This document shows positions 33,264 through 43,813 of a DNA stretch of 64,000 nt, in pieces. The stretch's first letter is position 1. The number at the start of each line of letters is the position of its first letter. This DNA comes from Fallopia convolvulus. Its lineage: Eukaryota > Streptophyta > Magnoliopsida > Caryophyllales > Polygonaceae. Below the pieces are notes generated by a model. That model was given only the letters and a program-made list of their open reading frames with translations, was not told where the DNA came from and ran no database searches. The stretch is taken from the NCBI GenBank assembly GCA_964016875.1, contig OZ024724.1:45065820-45129819 (forward strand). Direction: 5' to 3'. A program made the translations under genes and the position numbers.

Positions 33264-33299
33264 TTACAGTGGGGGCACTGTAATTTAGTATGGGGTGGG
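33264..33299 (+). promoter_or_regulatory. Internal hairpin and polypurine tract of E1
   Basis: TTACAGTG-GGGG-CACTGTAA (33264-33283), a perfect 8-bp stem, ends 3 nt before AGTATGGGGTGGG (33287-33299). It copies the layout found at the true polypurine tract before the 3' LTR. Confidence 0.75.
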
Positions 33300-34846
33300 A
33301 GAAAGTAGAAAACTTATGTCCTAGGTGTTTATGTGTTGGTGTTTATGTGTTTTCTATTCCTTTATGTCGAAAAATTTGAAAAATCAAAAAAAAAAATTGA
33401 AAAATCAAAAAAGAGTTTTAGAATTGATAGATATCCCTTCTTAAGTTCTATGATAGCAATCACTAGCTTAATCATATAATTCCTTTCAAGCATGTCTTTA
33501 AAAGTATAGCCGAATTCTCAACTTGAAATTATTGGTTTTAGAAGAGAATAGCATTAGATGAAATTGAGCACATATACTTTATAGCATAGATGATGCAATC
33601 CAACAAAATTTGCCTTGTGAGATATTTTTGGCCTTATAGGGAGAGCATTCATAATTCCCTCTTCTGTTCTTGTGTGATTTACTCTCTTTATGCATATTAT
33701 CTCTTGGAATTGTGATGGTTATCTATTTCTTGAGACCCTTATAAGATTTTTAGTTCATTACTTGTGAAGATCATATGATGGAGAATTTATTTTCATAAGC
33801 CCTATTATTCCCTATCTACCTTTACATTATTCCTTCTTTTTGATAACCAATTCTAGCCTGAAACCTTTTATTTTTAGCTCCACAAAAATTATTCCCTAGC
33901 CGAGATAAGCTTGACCCTATCCGGGAATTAGGACTTAGATTGGAGAGGTAAGTTTTGTGTTTTGTTAAAAAGAGAAGAGTTGCTTATATTTGCTTGAATT
34001 GAAGGGTATTTTGGGAAGGGTAGATTGGAAGTCTCTTGTTATTATATGTAAGAAAGGTCTCTTGATATGAAAAAAATGCACACAATAAAGTTTTTGAAGG
34101 ATGTAGTGAAAAAAAGGAAGAAGAATGTATACGGTGGATCGTTAACGACCCTGATAGGGGCTCGTTAACGAGGCGACGAGAAAAGAAAAAAAAAAGAGAA
34201 AAAAAAGAAGGAGAATGATAAAAGGGAAGTAAAGAGTTGAAGTGCATCTGAGTTTACTAGATAATATCAGAGATTCTTTTATTTTGTTATGAGACTTTCT
34301 AGGATGATAAAGGGTGAGTGAAAATGAGTGTGCATAATGAGAGTGAGTTTGGTATGTTGTTTTATGAAGTTTTTTGGTGAGATGTGAGTTTTTAGGAGTC
34401 TTTTTATTCCCGGATATTATTAGCACCACATGACAAAAATATTTCCACTCCTTATTGTTATTACCAAGCCCCATTGCAACCCGGCCGAATGGAAACTTCT
34501 ATGAAGTTTTTCATTGAGCCTAAGTTCTCTTGATGATTCTTTGCTTGTTTTGACAAATATTGGGTGGAGAGTATTGGTGATATAAGTTCCAATTTCTATG
34601 AGTTTTTGTATACAAGATGAGTTGAGAGATTGAATTTATAAGCCTAAACACTTGAAAGTTGAGTGAAACACATTATATCCCTTGAGAGGTTGGATTGTAT
34701 TATCTTATGTCTATTTAAGTGTATATATGTGTGAGGATGTTAATAGTCTTTTGCTATAATTTTCTTATGAGTAGATGTTGCTTTTTAGAAGATGGCTATG
34801 TCTTGATGAGTATGATTTGTTTTGGTTTTGGTTAGTGTCTTGTTTA
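33300..34846 (+). other. E1 long 3' noncoding region
   Basis: AT-rich with no coding capacity. It contains one palindrome pair at 34139/34162 (23 nt apart). Confidence 0.6.
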
Positions 34847-34883
34847 TTGCTTGAGGACAAGCAAGTCTAAGTATGGGGTATTT
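34847..34883 (+). promoter_or_regulatory. E1 terminal hairpin and polypurine tract
   Basis: TTGCTTG-AGGA-CAAGCAA (34847-34864), a perfect 7-bp stem, ends 4 nt before AAGTATGGGG (34869-34878). The 3' LTR starts at 34884. Confidence 0.8.
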
Positions 34884-35069
34884 TGATGTTCGCATTTTTA
34901 GTAGAGTTTTTAGTAGGTTTTCTTTGCTTATTAGGTTTAGTTTTGTTCAGTTTAGGGTTAGTTTTGAGTGTTTTTAGATAGTTTTGCATATTTCTGTGAA
35001 AAGAGTGGAATCTACGCTATTTTGTGAATTTTGTAGGTTTTAGCGAGGAAAGGAGCTAAATGGAGTTGA

Positions 35070-35448
35070 CTTCGGAGCTTTTGGGTGAAATCTAAAGACA
35101 TGTAAGTTTCTGTTGCATTCTTCTTAATCATCCTAGAAAGCTTTTGGGTGAAATCTACGCTATTTTGTACTTTTTCGGAGCTTTTGGGTGGAATCTACGC
35201 TATTTTGTACTTTTTCCCTTTTATCTTTTTTGAGTGAAATTAAAAAGCTTTTGGGTGAAATCTAAAGACATGTAAGTTTCTGTTGCATTCTTCTTAAAGT
35301 GTTTTCTTTGTCCGATTAATTAAAGATATTCATTCTCAGCAATTGGCTTATTGAACTTCACGAAAATTATAAAAGATGTTAGATTTCTAGTCTTTAATTG
35401 TTTCACCATTTGCTATTTTAGCAAACCTAATTTTTGTTTGCTATTTGG
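35070..35448 (+). repeat. Foreign block in the E1 3' LTR: inverted copy of 13691-13934
   Basis: About 240 bp (from about 35208) is the near-perfect reverse complement of 13691-13934. Before it lie short scrambled repeats built from GCTTTTGGGTGAAATCTA and CTACGCTATTTTGTAC phrases. The block replaces about 400 bp of LTR. Its junctions have short shared words, as expected for template switching or filler DNA during repair. Confidence 0.88.
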
Positions 35449-36157
35449 AAGGGCCGAGAGAGAGAAAGTCGGATCGGAAGAGGACCGCCGAGGCTCGGTA
35501 GACGACAGTCACCGGGTTCGTTGGTCGTGATTGTGGTTCGGTATTTTGATGTTTTTCGGTTTCTTCTGAATCTTTGTAAGACAATATTTTCTTATTAATT
35601 TGAGTTTTGTTTTGGTATCAATGTTTCTTTTGATTGAAGTTTTTAGTTTCTTAGTTATGATTAGTGAGTAGTTTCCTTTTCTAGGTTCGGGGTTAAGCCC
35701 GGCATAGTTGAGCATGTTTGATGAGTAAGATTGAGTTGTGAATGCCTTTTATCTTTAATTGAGAATTGTTTGTTGTGCTTATACCGAAGCGAAAGTGGAG
35801 GTAATTTGAGTTGTTAACTGAATTGAAAGAGGAAGTTAGTAACTTGAAGGTTGATATTGTTTGAAAACGAAAGTTTCAAGCTTTAGATCCAAAACAAGCA
35901 ATTAAGTGAATTAAGACGCGAAAGTTTATTAGTTTACTTGCTAAGTCAACGAAAGTTGATGACTCTATCTGTTTAAAGGCATGATCTTTTCTTCTTACGA
36001 GTTTTTATGCTTGGCTATGTTGTGGTGTCCCTTGTCCTAGATCTTTGTTTTCTTTGAATTATTTCTAGTGAGTTTTCGTTGCTGAGTGCTTGCCTCGGTA
36101 CCGAATTTAATTAGATTTTAATTAGGTCGTTATTTGAAGTGTTTTGTGTTCGGTGGT

Positions 36158-36188
36158 TCGTTAACGACCCTGACAACGTCGTTAACGA
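36158..36188. repeat. Palindrome pair TCGTTAACGA (E1 3' LTR)
   Basis: Perfect copies at 36158 and 36179, 21 nt apart, equivalent to 16984/17005 of the 5' LTR. Confidence 0.9.
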
Positions 36189-36340
36189 GGCTGCTCATGT
36201 GTGTTTTTATTGTTTTTGTTTGATTTTTGGTAGATTGATAGACGAACAACCTTGCTTCCTGTGGAACGATCCTGACTTCGCTATACTCAGCGGGGTCTTG
36301 ACTTACAAATTTATTTGTTGGCCGAGAAACCCTTTCAACA

Positions 36341-36869
36341 GTTGCAACTCCAACTGCGTGCATACGTATCTAGACTTCGACTCAAGACTTTAAAGGAGGT
36401 TCAAGATTCTGCTTTAGCTTATTCTATGTCCACCTTCGGGCCGAAACAATTGAATGTACAAGCTAGTAGAAATAAGAAGCAGAGGTTGTTTGCTCCATCA
36501 GACTCTAGGAAAGATAATCGTTCAGGTGTGTCTCAACAAAACCGGTCTGGATTTCAGTCACAAGGTCGTCAAGACCAACCTCAAAAAAGTCAGTTTATTG
36601 GAGGGTTGAGGGAGTGCTTCAACTGTGGAGACACTAGTCATATGAGGAATTAGTGTCGGAAACCAGCTTGTAATTGTTTCAAATGTGGGAAGCCAGGCCA
36701 CTTACAAAAATATTGTAAGGTTGGAACACCCTCACAGGGATCTTCGTAGGGATCGGTGAACCAAGGGATTCATCGTGAGTTTCAATAGACTCAACATGCA
36801 CCAAGCCAGAGTAGAGGCCGTGGTGCGGGAGCTAGCACTACCGGGGGCAATCAGCCCCGGGTATTTGAG
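36341..36869 (+). pseudogene. Outer Gypsy gag, 3' part, with two zinc knuckles
   Basis: Resumes the Gag frame as LQLQLRAYVSRL. Two CCHC knuckles follow, CFNCGDTSHMRN*C (stop TAG at 36651) and CFKCGKPGHLQKYC. Further in-frame TAGs lie at 36747 and 36786. They sit where Gln codons would be plausible. Confidence 0.85.
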
Positions 36870-39800
36870 ATGAGAAGGCCTGATGCCTTGAATGCTTTGA
36901 CTGCCACAAGTACGCTTTGGATTAAGTCGAAACCTATGCATATCTTGTTTGATACGGGTGCTACGCACTCTTTTGTGTCCTCTGCGTGCGCTGATAGACT
37001 AGGGTTGACTTGCTCGGAGGGTACATCCTTTATGGTGGGATTGCCCGATGGTAGTAAGGTGAGAGGAAATAGAGAAATACTTCATTGTCCTATTAGGATT
37101 GGGGGTAGGGATTGGTTTGCAGACTTTATTGTGATACAGTTGTCGTCTAGTGATGATGTTATTTTGGGGATGGACTGGATGAGACGTTATAAAGCAGTAT
37201 TAGATGCACATAAGGGTACAGTCACTGTGACTGTAGATGATGGGACAATACATGTATGTCAAGATCCAGAGCAGGAGGGTCCAGGATCAGTGATCAGTAT
37301 GGTGAAAGCCGCTAAGTTGCTTAATGATGGGTGTGTGGGTTATTGGTGTTATGTTTTAGAAGGAGACAAGAAAGGACCGTGTATTGAAGATATACCAGTA
37401 GTTTGTGAGTTTGAAGACGTTTTTTCAGATGAACTTCCAGGGCTGCCTCCTCAACGAGAGGTGGATTTTAATATTGAATTAGATCCAGGAACAAGACCAA
37501 TCTCAAAAGCCCCGTACCGTATGGCTCCAATGGAGATGCAAGAGCTGAAGGCTCAGTTGGAGGAGCTACTAGAGAAGGGATATATACGTCCAAGTGCATC
37601 ACGATGGGGAGCTCCAGTATTGTTTGTGAGAAAGAAGGATGGTTCCCTACGTTTATGTATTGATTACAGGGAGCTAAACCGAGTTACTATTAAGAATAAG
37701 TACCCTTTGCCTCGTATTGATGATTTGTTAGATCAATTGCAAGGGGCTACCGTATTTTCAAAGGTGGACCTAAGATCGGGCTATCATCAATTGAGGATTC
37801 GGGAAAGGGATATTCCCAAGACGGCTTTCCGAACAAGATATGGGCACTTCGAGTTTGTAGTAATGCCGTTTGGATTGACTAATGCACCTGCGATGTTCAT
37901 GGAGTTAATGAATCGGGTGTTTATAGACTATTTGGATAAATTTGTGGTTGTCTTTATTGATGATATACTGATTTATTCTCAAAGCCCTGAGGAGCATGCA
38001 AAGAACCTTAGATTAGTTTTGGAAGTGTTAAGACACCACCGACTATTTGCTAAACTGTCCAAATGTGAGTTCTGGCTACCAAAAGTTACTTTCCTGGGTT
38101 ATGTTGTATCCGCTAAGGGAGTCATGGTAGACCCCTTAAAGATTGAAGATGTGAAGGCTTGGGAACCCCCAAAGAATGTAAAGGAGGTACGAAGTTTCTT
38201 AGGATTGGCAGGGTAGTACAGGAAGTTTGTGGACGGGTTTTCACGAATAGCCCACCCACTTACCAACTTGCTGAAAAAAACCACTCGTTTTGAATGGAAT
38301 GATGCTTGTCAAAGGGGCTTCGATGAGTTGAAGGAGAAGTTGACTTCAGCTCCAATACTTGCTTTTCCTCAAGGGAATGAAGGCTTTGTGATTTATAGTG
38401 ATGCCTCAATGGTAGGCTTAGGTTGTGTATTAATGCAGAATGACAGGGTGATTGCATATGCTTCCAGGCAGTTGAAACCAAACGAGTTGAATTATCCAAC
38501 CAATGATTTAGAGCTGGCAGCAGTGATTCATGCTCTAAAGATATGGGGTCATTACTTGTATGGAAGTACATGTAAAGTGATGACAGACCATAAGAGCCTT
38601 AAGTACATTTTTACTCAGAGAGAATTGAACATGAGACAACGAAGATGGCTTGAATTACTAAAAGATTATGATTTAGAGATCTTGTATCATCCTGGAAAGG
38701 CGAATGTAGTTGTTGATGCTCTTAGCAGAAAAACGCCGCAAGAGCATATGTTGTGTCACATGACTGCCCAACCAGAGTTATAAAGAGAACTGATAAGGTA
38801 TGAGATTGAGGTACAGATTCAACGCTATCAAGGTAGACTAGGCCATATAGATTGTTAGCCGACCTTAATTGAGGAAATACGACTTAAGCAGTAGACTTGT
38901 TTGATGATTCAAGAGTTGAGGCAGAAAGTGAGCCGTGGAGAGGCATCTGCTTTTGAAGAACATGTTGATGGTACTTTGATATTGAATGGTCGATTATGTG
39001 TACCTCGAGATGAGGAGTTGAGACAAAAGATATTACAAGAGGCTCACGCTACTCCTTATTCAATCCACCCGGGACCTAGTAAGATGTACAAGGACTTGAA
39101 GCAATATTACTAGTGGGATGGAATGAATCCTGATGTAGTGAAATTTGTAGCAAAGTGTTAGGTGTGCCAACAAGTAAAAATAGAGCACCAAAGACCAGGT
39201 GGAATGCTCGAACCACTTCCAGTTCCAGAGATGGAAGTGGGAGGACATTTCCATGGATTTTGTTACCGGACTGCGGATTAGTAGAGGACATGATACAATA
39301 TGGGTTGTCGTGGACAAACTGACCAAGACTGCTCGTTTTCTGCCCATTAGAGAGAATTGGCTAGTGAGTAAATTAGTAGAGGTGTTCATGAAACAAATAG
39401 TGAGATTACATGGAATGCCCAAAACGATTATTTCTGATCGTGATTGGCGGTTTATATCCAATTTTTTGCAAAAAGTGCATAAAGCTTTAGGCACCAAGCT
39501 ACATTTCACGACTGCTTACCACCCGCAGTCAGATGGCCAAACTGAGAGGACAATTCAAACACTAGAAGATATGTTGAGATCATGTGTGTTGGATTGGGGA
39601 GGAAACTGGTTTGATCACTTGGAATTAGTTGAGTTTGCATATAATAATAGTTGGCACTCTTCAATTCAGATGGCACCATATGAGGCTTTATATGGGAGGA
39701 GATTTAGGACACCTCTATGTTGGGATGATCCATCAGATGTTGTAGATGGAATGCCTCAGATGATTCAGGAAACAGTTGAAAAGGTGGCTTCGATTCGAGA

Positions 39801-40320
39801 ACGTATGTTGACAACATATAGTCGTCAGAAATCTTATGCAGATAAGAGGCGATGACCATTGGAATTCGAGGTAGGAGCACTTGTTTTGGTGAGAGTATCA
39901 CCGACTCGTGGGGTTAGAAGATTTGGAGTAAAAGGAAAGTTGAGTCCTCGGTACATCGGGCCATTTGAAATTCTCGAGAGGGTAGGTGAGGTAGCCTACA
40001 AGTTGGCATTACCACCAACTTTAGAAGGAGTTCATTCTGTTTTTCATGTGTCGCAGTTGAGGCAGTATATGCCTGATCCTTCTCATAGGCTCAACTATGA
40101 AGAGTTGGAAATTGAGCCAGATCATACTTTCCAAGAACAACCAATAGCAATCTTAGGTAGACGGTTGAAAAAGCTGCGAAATAAAGAGATACCCCTCGTG
40201 CTGATTTAGTGGTCCCGACGAGGAATTGAGGAGGCAACTTGGGAAACTGAGACGAGAATAAGTGAGAGCTATCCAGAGTTGTACCCGGTTTTAGTTGAGG
40301 CGTTTGAGAATAAGAGTTAG
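36870..40320 (+). pseudogene. Outer Gypsy pol: protease, RT, RNase H, integrase, chromodomain-like tail
   Basis: Protease [12 protein letters not shown] near 36948. RT with [33 protein letters not shown] and catalytic FIDDIL near 37953. RNase H with [14 protein letters not shown] and [10 protein letters not shown]. Integrase with MDFVTGL, SDRDWRFIS and AYHPQSDGQTERTIQTLE. A chromodomain-like end reads WSRRGIEEATWE. Stops lie at 38214, 38781, 38856, 38892, 39111, 39159, 39853 and 40207, and there is a frameshift near 39230. Most stops are TAG. The gene is dead but its domains remain easy to read. Confidence 0.92.
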
Positions 40321-40596
40321 CGGTGATCAAGGGTTATAGTTATGGGTAGTTGTAACTAATTGTGTGCTTTGTTCGACTTGACCTTGTGTGCTTGACTTGT
40401 TTGGTAGTTGTTGGTAGTGTGTTGATCGTGTGAATTACATGATGTTTGACTTATATGGTTGTTGTTTGTGGTATGCTAAAGGCATATGTTCTGCGTGTTG
40501 TTCGGTTCGTGTCAAGGATTTTAAGTAAGTGTTGTTAGTTTATTTTCATATATGCCTGGAAGTTTCGGGACGAAACTTTCTTTAAGGGGGGTGGAA
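40321..40596 (+). other. Outer Gypsy 3' noncoding region and polypurine tract
   Basis: Ends in GACGAAACTTTCTTTAAGG-type sequence and a GGGGGG-rich purine tract (about 40585-40596) directly before the 3' LTR, as usual for chromoviruses. Confidence 0.75.
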
Positions 40597-40912
40597 TGTA
40601 ATATTTGGAAATATTTCAATATTTTTATCCTATTTTTATGCTCCTTGAATTTCGTGTTGGGATTACTTAGCTTATAATTAATCTCGGCTAATTAATAATA
40701 TTTAATATTTTATTTTGAATTTTAGAAAATTATATTTTAAAAAGTTTTTAACTTAAAAGTAATTAATAATTATTTTAGGGTAAAGTTTATTGTAAAGAAA
40801 ATTTAAGGGTGGAAAATGAAATTTTATATCAATATTAAGCTGACCTTCGTAGTAATATATATATTGAATTCATTGAATTCTTGCTACAAAAATACGTACA
40901 GAGGAAGTAGGT

Positions 40913-40946
<34 letters not shown>

Positions 40947-42583
40947 GGTTATTAGCCCGGTGTTGGATTCGTTCGTCGGGTCAGATTTTGGAGTTCAGGC
41001 GTTATTTGGCAAGTTTTAATTAGTTAATAATTTGTTTAGATTTTACTAATTTTTCCAGATCTGGATTTACAATTGATTGGATTTAAAAATCAGTCGATTT
41101 ATAGTTATCAGAGGGTATTTTTGATATCGGATTTATAATCGGTAAAAGATTTCAGAGTAATTTTAGGGTTTTACTTTGTAATGATATTAGGGAGACCTTT
41201 GATCCAGTTTTTCAGAAAAGTTTGAACTAGAAATATGTTCTTTTATATATTTAGTATGTTCTTGTCAAGTTTTAAAGGATTTGGAATTATACAAGAGAAG
41301 TTATAAAGCATCCTGGCTTTTTGTTGATTTTAGGGTTAGAGTTTGTAAGAGTTAAAAGGCTATTATTATTCATTGGGGTATATATATGCAAATAGGAGCG
41401 TGGGTCCTAGGTCGTGATAAAAGACGTGGGAGATAGGCTATCTGTCTTAGAGGGGGTTTCGCGTTGTTGGATAATTAGTGATTTCTTGGCGTTGGGAATT
41501 CGTCTTCAAGGTAAGTCGTTTTCGACTTGCTCAGTTTCCATTCAATACTCGTTAGACTTCATGTGGTGCTTGTAGGATTGGTTTTAGGGAACTAGTCCCT
41601 AACTGATTGTTTTATAAAAAAAAGGTTTAGTTGTGTATGATATGTGTGAAAAAGATTTCATTGGGCTTTCATCGAATGTGAAATTTTCAAATATTTTCTC
41701 TGTGTTGGTACCGTTCTCGGCATGGCCATGTGCGTAGTCCTCTGGGTTGAAGTGACGGCTACGTATATGGTTATGTGACAGAGAATCGTGCCCCTTCAAA
41801 AGTAAAGCTATCTGTGTTTTGGGAAAGTGCCCCCGAGGAGGCTTGCCCGGGGTTAGAAGGATGGAATTGTGAAGGGTGGGAGTTCGCGCCTCGGCACCGT
41901 GGGCGTTGGGTTGATAAGCGCCATGGAATGGAACGGTGGAAGAATGGTTTTATTGTTTTGCTTGGACTTGTATGTGTGAATGTGGATGGAAGTTTGATAT
42001 GTGGTTTGTGTTTATGATCTATGTTTATGATCTAGGGGAAGTGAAGTATGAATTTAGAACTGATATGTGTTGTAATTATGCGACCCTTGTTTGTGTATAT
42101 GTAGACACTTGATTGGTTTTTAAACGTCTTACTAGTATCGTATGGATTCTAGCTTGTATTAGAAGGGTAGCTGACTCTTCAGGGACTCGTTTTTTTTAGT
42201 TTCAGGTAAAGACAAGGGACCCATGATGGAACCTCGGCTGAACGATGGAACCGTTCGTTGAAGGTTGTGTCATTAGGATGGGTTCGGTTGGGAGAAATAG
42301 TGGTATACTTTTTGTTATCTTTTGAATAATGTGTTGTTTTGATAAAGAAATGATAGTGGTATGTTAATGAAATGTTTCTAGGAAGTGTTGTAAATTATGT
42401 TGTTTTGGGTTTAATGCATGTTTTCTATACTTGGGTTTTATAAATATCAGTTGGATGTTTTATTCATGTTTTTCGTCGTGCCCGAGTTGCAAGATCAAAG
42501 GGAACCCGTTGTCAAACTAGCCTAGGTAGTACCTAGTGAGGTCTACTACCGAGTAGCGCCCCTATTTAAAGATAGGTGTTACA
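40597..42583 (+). repeat. Outer Gypsy 3' LTR
   Basis: 1987 bp, TGTAATA...TGTTACA, followed by GTCCA (42584-42588). It includes a GA microsatellite near 40915-40943. The first ~790 bp match the truncated 5' LTR. Confidence 0.92.
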
Positions 42584-42588
42584 GTCCA

Positions 42589-43807
42589 TTCGTTTAATAC
42601 AAGGGTTATGCTTTGCTCGCGCATTATACTGTAGCAGTATATTCCATCCGAGCGTGACTGATTACACATACATTTAATGCATTCTCTAATTATTTTTGGA
42701 AAATTCCTTAAATGTAGAGATGTCTAGTCATATTTTGGAGGCTTTCTCCATTTTAGAGAAATAGATGGAAAAACTGTTGGATTTAAAACACACACTAAAT
42801 TCTCGGCCCTTCAAATATCCATTTGGATTCCCCAACCGAGGACTAATCCTGAAACTAATGGTAAGAAACAAAAATCAAACAAGCAAGCAACTTGAACATA
42901 AACTCTTCTCCAATTAAGCACCCTCTCAAAGTTTAATCCATCAAACATAAAAACAAACATGCAACATGTTGAAATTTAAATCAAGTTAACCCAAAGAATC
43001 TACTCGATCAAGATGTCCCAAACCACAAGAATATCAAACAATAGTCCAAGACCTCCATAAATAAGCAAATATGCAAGTGCTCGAAACACTCTAAAACACG
43101 CATAACAATCAGGCAAGGAGAAAACAGAAGAACACACATCTAGAGAACACAACAAAGAGACAAGAACACTCAAATTTTAGAGGTGTGCATCAATCCAAAA
43201 CCGAACCGGAACCGATTTCGCCAAAAAATAATTAGATCAAGGATTGGACTAGAATTTCTCGGTCTTGCCCGGTCTAGTTTTGGACCGGAATATTCTTTTT
43301 TAATATTATTTTAAATTAAAAAGTATATATTATTTATAAAAAAAATATTTTTTTTTATAAAAATATAGTATCTCACATAAAATTATTTATATTTTTAAAA
43401 ATAGGTTTTATTATATAATTACGCATATTTCTTTTTGCAAAATACATCAGACCGACTTTTAATTTTTTTGGAGCGGACCGGGGACCGACTTTTAATTTTT
43501 TTGGACCGAGGATCGGATCAGATACCCCTCAGTCTAGTTTGGTCGTCATTCGAGCCGCCACCTGGCCTCTCCGCCATGACGTTGAACGTCGTTCTCCACC
43601 ACTCAAAGCCAAGACGTTGCCGGAAACACCATCACCACGCTGGTTTAGTTGCGCAAAGGAAGAAGACGCGCAAGGTGAGATGAGGAAGATGAAGGTGGCT
43701 ATTTTTTGTAGCAAATCAAAAGGGAAGGGCTTTTATTAATTAGGGGATGGACTAGGGCTTATTTTGAGAAAAAACGACTAGAAGTAGTTGAGTTAGATGA
43801 AGAAAAT
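42589..43807. other. Intergenic DNA, possible hAT-like MITE
   Basis: No gene is recognised. From about 43188 (AGAGGTGTGCATCAATCC) to about 43530 (CAGATACCCCTCA) the ends resemble the terminal repeats of short hAT-type elements with GGTTCGGTTCGG-like subterminal motifs. No clean 8-bp target duplication was found, so this is only a possibility. Confidence 0.3.
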
Positions 43808-43813
43808 ATAGAA

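Larger units (their letters stand above)
15669..36340 (+). mobile_element. E1: Athila-like non-autonomous Gypsy element
   Basis: LTRs of 1498 bp (15669-17166) and 1457 bp (34884-36340) are flanked by target duplication GTTGC (15664-15668 and 36341-36345). The primer site is TGGCGCCGTTGCCGGGGA, as in Athila-type elements. Its own contents are a gag-protease ORF, a two-hairpin RNA module, a promoter-like region, an ATHILA-type ORF2, a long 3' noncoding region and a polypurine tract. There is no RT, RNase H or integrase anywhere in its own sequence. E2 is inserted in ORF2. The palindrome TCGTTAACGA is repeated throughout the element. Confidence 0.93.
34884..36340 (+). repeat. E1 3' LTR, rearranged
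   Basis: Starts TGATGTTCGC and ends CTTTCAACA, followed by GTTGC. Matches the 5' LTR on both sides of a replaced block at about 35070-35448. Confidence 0.93.
14178..42583 (+). mobile_element. Chromovirus-like Gypsy retrotransposon (Del/Tekay type?), host of the nest
   Basis: The outermost element of a nest. Its ends are TGTAATA...TGTTACA and it is flanked by the target duplication GTCCA (14173-14177 and 42584-42588). The 3' LTR is 1987 bp. The 5' LTR is truncated to about 776 bp by a deletion that also removed the primer-binding site and the start of gag. Gag is split by E1 at 15668/36341. Pol follows in the order protease, RT, RNase H, integrase, then a chromodomain-like tail, which is typical of chromoviruses. 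Many stop codons and at least one frameshift make it inactive. The lineage name is inferred from the long LTR and the tail. Confidence 0.93.

Noticed and set aside
43435..43739. Short overlapping reading frames in both strands
   Set aside because: Low-complexity frames in a possibly MITE-flanked region without homology or gene signals.
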